From Talpa occidentalis (lineage: Eukaryota; Chordata; Mammalia; Eulipotyphla; Talpidae), in assembly GCF_014898055.3 (NCBI RefSeq), contig NW_023601433.1:85569106-85633105 (forward strand): a stretch of 64,000 bases of DNA. Reading direction: 5' to 3'. The stretch's first letter is position 1, and every line of letters starts with the position of its first letter. The notes under the pieces were generated by a model. It searched no databases. It worked only from the letters and a program-made list of their open reading frames with translations, and was not told where the DNA came from. The position numbers were made by a program, and so were the translations under genes. Positions 58,545-64,000 of the stretch are shown in pieces.

Positions 58545-58660
58545 TTGTCACTTCAAAAGCAGATTCCTGGACTCCACCCTAAGTGCTGAGTCAGAGGGGA
58601 GGGAGGGCAATCTGCATTTCACAAATACCTGCAAGTAATTACACACTGAAGTCTGAGCAG
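58545..58660 (+). mobile_element. MER5-like relic
   Basis: AGCAGATTCCTGGACTCCAC and CAATCTGCATTTCACAAATA. Confidence 0.5.
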
Positions 58661-59224
58661 CCGGGACACACCTACCTCAGACTTTTTCATGGCAGACACA
58701 CCCTTATTAACCAGGTTCTACTGATGGCTGTTTTCACTTGTTTACATGTATAAATGATGATGTGTGAGCGTCTTTGTAAGTCCGTCGCAATATATTCTTG
58801 TGACTGTTCATTACCAACAGTGGAATTGCTGGACCATACTTTCTCAAACTTGTTTAGCACACATTTGCTCCCAAGAGAAATCTTATGCATGTCTTCATTT
58901 CATTTCCAATTGAGGTCCTATCACATTTTATTAAGACCCTGAGGCAACTTTCAATGAAAAGATAAAAGAAAGATTGCCAGGCATGAAAAGATTGGGTAGG
59001 TAGGTATCCCCTGGCAGCCAAGGCAAAAAGGGAAACAGGATGAATCACATTGCTCACACTTAATGTCCAGTGCTTTCCCCAGTCAAGCAAGGTGGTTACC
59101 ATCCCTGAATTTGTACTTACATTTGTAATTTACTGTTATACTTGTCAGATTGTACAAGAACTATTCTTCTATCTCCCCCATTTCACTGAGATTACTTGGT
59201 AATTCCTTTAATTCCTCTTTGTAG

Positions 59225-59750
59225 CTCCAACCATTCATTCAACAAACATTTGTAAGGTTCCTACTAAGTGCTAGGCACCATTCTACACACCAAAGCTATA
59301 GCTGTGTTCCAGACAGATCAGCTCCTGCGCTCAGAGAGTTTACATTCTATTGGGAAGTCAAGTGTTAATAATTGGCACACAGAAGTATAATTATGAACTG
59401 AGATGGCGCTAAATAGGAAAGGCCCTGGGACTGAGTGGCAGTTTATAACCGGGGATCTGACCAAATTATGGAAGACTTCCTGGAAGAAGGGGCATTTGAG
59501 CTAAGATAGAGGGATGTGTGTTACTGAAGCAAATAGCAGGAAGGGTATTCTCAGCAGTTAGGAGTGGGGCAGCTCCATCATGGGAGGGGAGGAGACTGGA
59601 GGTGGAAGAGACAGGTATGGTGGGCTCCAGAGGGAATTTTAGTCCTTATTCTAGTGACAGGGACAGCAAGCAGGTGATGGGATCAGATTAGGAAAGACTA
59701 TGTTGGCCGCAGTGTGAAGGATGGGATGGAGGTAGTGAGAGTTGTGACCC
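59225..59750 (-). mobile_element. L2 LINE 3' end
   Basis: CATTCATTCAACAAACATTT, CTACTAAGTGCTAGGCACCA and GAGAGTTTACATTCTATTGG, the reverse complement of the L2 3' terminus. Confidence 0.8.
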
Positions 59751-60039
59751 CTTAGAAATGATAGCAGTACCAAGTTCTCAGGGGAATTTTACCTGGCCAT
59801 CCCAGGTACCCCCAAAATATGTTTGGAGAAGTGACACTTCCTTGAGCCTAAAATGCTCACATACCAGCCACGCTGTCTCCCCTGTTCCCTGGGGAATACA
59901 ACATCTGGGTTGTATTTTTTTCCATTGCCATTATTTTCCTCTTCTATTACATATTCATTTGTTCATTGTTTACTTGTCTTGCTGTCTGTCACCCCCTCTA
60001 GCAAGTAAGCTGCAGGGAAGAAGGCCATGAATTACTAAA

Positions 60040-60430
60040 AAAACGAGAATGCCAAGGAACTGTTTCAAATTAAAAGGGACAGAAAGAAATGATAGCTGAA
60101 AGCATCATGTGGTTCTGGGTTATTTTTTACAAGGAGGGAACAATTAGGGAAATTTGTACTGTGGATTAGATAATAGGGCTGCATCCACACCAACTATCCC
60201 GAGTTGATAATTATGATGTAGCTAAGCAAGAGGATTTCCTTGTTCATAGGTGATAAGCACAGGTAAAGAGGCATGCTTGCAACTTCTCAAATGATTCAGG
60301 AAATAATATTATACATGTTTCATACAGAAAGAGAAACGATAGCGCAAGTGTGGCAAAAATCTGTATAAGGGGTATACGTGAATTCTTTGGACTATTCTTG
60401 CAACTTTTCTGTAAAAGGGAAATTATTTCT
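60040..60430 (+). mobile_element. Old L1 3' UTR fragment
   Basis: GCGCAAGTGTGGCAAAAATC and GACTATTCTTGCAACTTTTC followed by TGTAAAAGG. Confidence 0.65.
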
Positions 60431-60516
60431 GATTTTTGAATGCAGATTCCTGAGTCACACGTCCCCAAAAGCCCAACTCCCTGGACCTTCAGAATTGCCC
60501 AGAATCTGCATTTTTA

Positions 60517-61111
60517 AAAATATTTATTTATTTTTTTTTTTAAATTTATTTATGTATTTATTTATTTGCTTGTTTTTTTTTTTTTGTTTATACATGCACT
60601 GGGTACAGTCAGAAGCGCGGGAGGGTGAGAGAATTCACCAGAGCCAGAGCAGGGAGCAGAGCAGGCAGAAGGACTGAAGTACACTGCTGAGGGGAGCAGC
60701 GGGCCGCAGGAGAGGTCTGCGCACCATGTGGGACCCTCCTCTGGTGGCTGGGGAGCAGCCGGGGATCGAACCGGTGCCGCAGAGGCTGCGGGCAGGTTCG
60801 CAAACCAGCGCTCAACCGCTGCGCCACCGGGGAGACCCTAAAAATATTTATTTTATTTTATTTATGCATGGAAGAACTGGGGTACAGGCCAGAGGTGTGG
60901 GGGGGGGGTGAGAGGATTCACCAGAGACAGAGTGGGGAGCAGAACAGGCAGATCTACTGAAATACACTGCTGAGGGGAGCAGCGGAGAGACATGAGAGGT
61001 CTGCTGCGCCTTGTGGGTCACCTCCCCGGCCAGGGATGGAACTCATATCGCACTGGCTGCCAATAGCTTCATAGTGCTGAGACTTTACCCCTTGCGCCAC
61101 CAGGGAAGCCT
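60517..61111 (-). mobile_element. tRNA-SINE, subfamily B, split by a nested SINE
   Basis: Reverse element with tail at 60517-60529 and from 60854, head TTGCGCCACCAGGGAAGCC. Identical duplications CAGAATCTGCATTTTTA at 60500-60516 and 61112-61128. Confidence 0.94.
60530..60838 (-). mobile_element. tRNA-SINE, subfamily A, nested in the outer SINE tail
   Basis: GCACTGGGTACAGTCAGAAG tail side to CTGCGCCACCGGGGAGACCC head. Duplications of TAAAAATATTTATTT at 60515-60529 and 60839-60853. Confidence 0.93.
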
Positions 61112-61817
61112 CAGAATCTGCATTTTTAGCAAGCTCCCCAGGGGACTGTGGTGCTTGGGAAGCCTGGCTGTCATCCCAGCTCTGCAGAAAGCTGGGGCCA
61201 GAGGCACAGCCCCGGTGGCTCCCACCTTCCTTCCTGTCCCCACTGCTGCAGTAAACTATCAAGGAGGCACTAATGGAGGGATTGCAAGCCCACCCAGGAG
61301 AGGTCCCTCCAGATGTTTGCCAAGAACAAAGCTTGCTCCAGCCTCCAGCCCACTTATGATTACATGACTTAAAATACAATTTTCTCAGGATAATCTGCAG
61401 GGGGAGGGAACTAGGGCGAAGAAACTGCCAGCAGAGAAGGAGCCAGCCAAGACAGGCTCCGGGGTGCCCTGGAGGACTAGAGGCTCCTGCCTGTGTGTTT
61501 CGTCGGCGATAATGATGACATCCTTGGCTTTAATCCTCCACAGTCATTTTCATTTGGGGACATTGGCAGCAGCTGTCATTTCTTAACACATGGGAGGCAC
61601 CGACAATTCAGCTCAGCGTGGGTGTTCAAATAGGCCAGGACTCACCAAGACAGGGCTGCCTCTCATAAGTGGGGCCTCAGAAAAAGTGACTACACCCCAA
61701 AAGGCAAGTAGGAGAAAAACATCACAGATATAAGTGCCATACAGCTTAGCCAGAGGCCTGCAAACTGCCTTGACCAGACCCCGCCATAAGGAATGTGTGT
61801 GCCCACAATCTGGTTCA

Positions 61818-61822
<5 letters not shown>

Positions 61823-61859
<37 letters not shown>
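61823..61859 (+). repeat. (CA)n microsatellite
   Basis: About 18 uninterrupted CA units. Confidence 0.97.
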
Positions 61860-61860
<1 letters not shown>

Positions 61861-62019
61861 GAACATGAACTTCTCCACGCTCCTCCCCCAGAAAGCTTGT
61901 TGCCGTAGCTGCTGAGAGTGCTGTCTGCATGAACCTCTCGCTGTCAACCCCTGGGGCTGAGCCCCTCCCTCACCGGAGGAAGCCACCTTGCCCACCATCA
62001 CACCCCTTTCCCGGGGTGA

Positions 62020-62280
62020 CTGATTGGGGGGATAAAGAGCTGGCCATCTTGGCCCAACTCAGGACAATTGAGAAGACCCGTTTGAACAGCTGGCTTGTCT
62101 GTGGGGTTAGTCAAGGTTATGGCTAAGACACCATCCAGCTCGAGCTCTCCCCCTGCCCCCTTCTGCTTCCTTCCTCCCTTCCACAACCGCTGATCACAAG
62201 GACGCTCCCTAATAAATCCTCAACGCTAAATTCTGTCTCAGGATCTGCTTCCTTGGAGAAACTAAGCTGAGACACACATC
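62020..62280 (+). repeat. Old repeat with LTR-like 3' end
   Basis: CTCCCTAATAAATCCTCAAC then CTCAGGATCTGCTTCCTTGG, an ending typical of an old dispersed mammalian element I cannot name. Confidence 0.4.
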
Positions 62281-62289
62281 ATTAAACCA

Positions 62290-63050
62290 AGAGTTCTGCA
62301 AAAACAATACTTACTTTGTGTCGTGTAACCTCACATTATCCGTGCTATTTCTTTCTTTTTTAATGTTGGTCGTAATCCACTCAATTGATTTCATCACTCA
62401 CCCAGCTATGGGTTGGCGAGCACAGGCCTGGACTGTGCCCCTGGAGCATGGGGATGGTCAGTGTGGTCTTTGGGTTGCCCTTGCCTGAATTAACATGAAT
62501 TAAATAAAAGGGGTAGCTTTTATGTAACAGCAGATTTGGCAGTAGAGTTAGTTCACAAATCAAAGTCCCAAGTTCTCCCCGTATTTCTTCTCCGTCATCC
62601 TTGTTCTGGTCGTGTTTCCTCATCGTCACAAGACAGTTGTCGCTGTTCCAGTATGATGCCTCAGGAACACACTGCGCCTGTGGCCTGAACTGGGTCATTA
62701 GCAGGAGCCTGGGCTTGCTTGCTGACAGAGGCAGGGGTCTAAGATGAGACATGTCACGGTCCAAACCCAGAAGACACTCGGCGTCACTTCTGCTGCATCC
62801 TCTTGGCCAAAGCAAGTCACGTGATCAAGCCCATCTTGCAAGGTGGAGAAACAGACATCACATCTCAGTAGGAAAAGCTGCAAAATCCATTCACTGCAGG
62901 GTTACAGAGACGAAGCACACCCCAGCCAAATGTCCTGTGAGCCCTTGTTCAGATCCAGCTTTGAACAAATCAGCTGTAGAGATATCATTTTTGTGGTCAA
63001 GTTGAACAAAGACTGATATTAAGTGATCACCAGGAATTGCTCATTTTAAA
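62290..63050. other. Intergenic, no gene recognised
   Basis: No clear repeat or exon. The 144-codon minus-strand ORF at 62381-62815 lacks family support. Confidence 0.45.
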
Positions 63051-63059
63051 ATGCAGTAA

Positions 63060-63320
63060 TGGTATTGCGAATTTTTTTAATGTGTTCATGATTAAAAGTC
63101 AATACTGATGTATTTGTGGGTGAAATTACATGATGTCTGGGATTTATTTTAAAATATTCTATAAAGAAAGAAGTGGATATGGGGTAGTAGGTGTATAAAA
63201 ATGGCAAAAACCTGATAGCTGCTGATGCTAAGTAATGCATGCTAGGGAATTTGTGTTATTATCCTCATTACATTATGTGTGTGTTTGAAATTTTCCATAA
63301 TGAGGGATGTTTCAAAATGG
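63060..63320 (+). mobile_element. Old L1 3' end
   Basis: GTGTTATTATCCTCATTACA and TGTTTGAAATTTTCCATAAT, the common ending of old L1 elements. Confidence 0.55.
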
Positions 63321-63787
63321 TTCATCAGCTTTTTTCCCCCTCAAGTAGTTTCATCAAGTGCAATGAGATGATAATTGGTAGTTAAAAAGCATCAAGGAGA
63401 ATGTCTAGGTTTTGGTGTTTGCCTTCCTTTAACATCTATCAAATATCTGTCAGTCTCCTTTCATAACAAAGTGAAAGCTGACCTCAGACTCCAGAGCCCT
63501 CGACAGAATCAGGATATAGCAAAAATTACATACCATCATTGGATTTTCATTGCATCTACTTTTTTTTACCTTCTCTCTACTGTGTGTCGTTTGGCATTTC
63601 TATTTCTGAATGGTGACACAAATAGATTCAGATGATTAAGAGCAAATTGGATTTTTTTCCAGAATAAACTCAATAATGGTGTAGATGGCATATGGTTGTG
63701 GTTAAAACTGAGAAAGTGGCTGTATTCATGAAGATTGGCTACCTGCTCTAGGAAGCAATTCCAAATCTCAAAGACTTTTTTTTTTGC

Positions 63788-64000
63788 TCTTTTTTTTTTA
63801 AAGATTTATTTATTTATGCATACAAGAGCTGGGGTACAGGCCAGAGATGCGGGGGGTGAGAGGATTCACCAGAGACAAAGCAGGGAACAGAACAGGCAGA
63901 TTGGCCAAAGTACACTGCTAAAGGGAGCAGCGGGCAAGACAGGAGAGGTCTGCTCACCATGTGGGTTGCTCCCTAGCCAGCCGGAATCGAACTCGTGCTG
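63788..64000 (-). mobile_element. tRNA-SINE, subfamily B, cut by the window end
   Basis: Tail AAAGATTTATTTATTTATGC, AGAGCTGGGGTACAGGCCAG, body to CCGGAATCGAACTCGTGCTG. The head lies beyond the window. Confidence 0.92.

Larger units (their letters stand above)
60435..61160 (+). mobile_element. MER5-like relic split by nested SINEs
   Basis: AATGCAGATTCCTGAGTCAC to CAGAATCTGCATTTTTA, then after the SINEs the same duplicated end and AGCAAGCTCCCCAGGGGACT, the expected continuation. Confidence 0.6.

Overview
The window is nuclear DNA from a placental mammal. It holds two multi-exon genes with GT-AG introns, MYL2 and CCDC63, in a background of MIR, L2, L1, MER20/MER5-like relics and a lineage-specific tRNA-derived SINE. 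The SINE has pol III A and B boxes and a head starting GGGCCTCCCTGGTGGCGCA. It is not Alu, B1/B2, carnivore SINEC, bovine ART2A or equine ERE. Its first ~25 bases recall the tRNA-Glu-type heads of laurasiatherian SINEs, but I do not recognise the family, so the species stays open.

Layout: 1-5.2 kb is intergenic and repeat-rich. From 5.2 to 13.1 kb on the + strand lies the complete MYL2 gene (ventricular/slow myosin regulatory light chain): cardiac HF-1/MEF2 promoter, seven exons, 166 codons and a poly(A) signal. A 1.8 kb intergenic gap follows. From about 14.9 to 45.6 kb on the - strand lies CCDC63, a testis coiled-coil protein related to outer dynein arm docking subunits. It has eleven coding exons giving 563 codons in one continuous reading frame, and a likely non-coding first exon in a CpG-rich segment with a CTCF motif. 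The two genes converge tail to tail, which is the MYL2-CCDC63 arrangement I recall from human 12q24.

45.7-64 kb is intergenic DNA upstream of CCDC63. It contains a 12-bp GC-rich minisatellite, a second strong CTCF motif, a 1.9 kb 5'-truncated L1 with target-site duplications and one premature stop, and nested SINEs. I found no further protein-coding gene and no evidence of an unknown multi-gene system.

MYL2 and CCDC63 are not functionally linked: one acts in the cardiac and slow-muscle sarcomere, the other in the sperm flagellum. Each carries its start codon on an almost non-coding initiator exon (1 codon in MYL2, 3 in CCDC63). The most unusual features are the SINE nesting hierarchy, a CT microsatellite serving as a CCDC63 polypyrimidine tract, a MIR flush against the CCDC63 start exon, and the G-rich minisatellite. 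Repeat boundaries are visual estimates.
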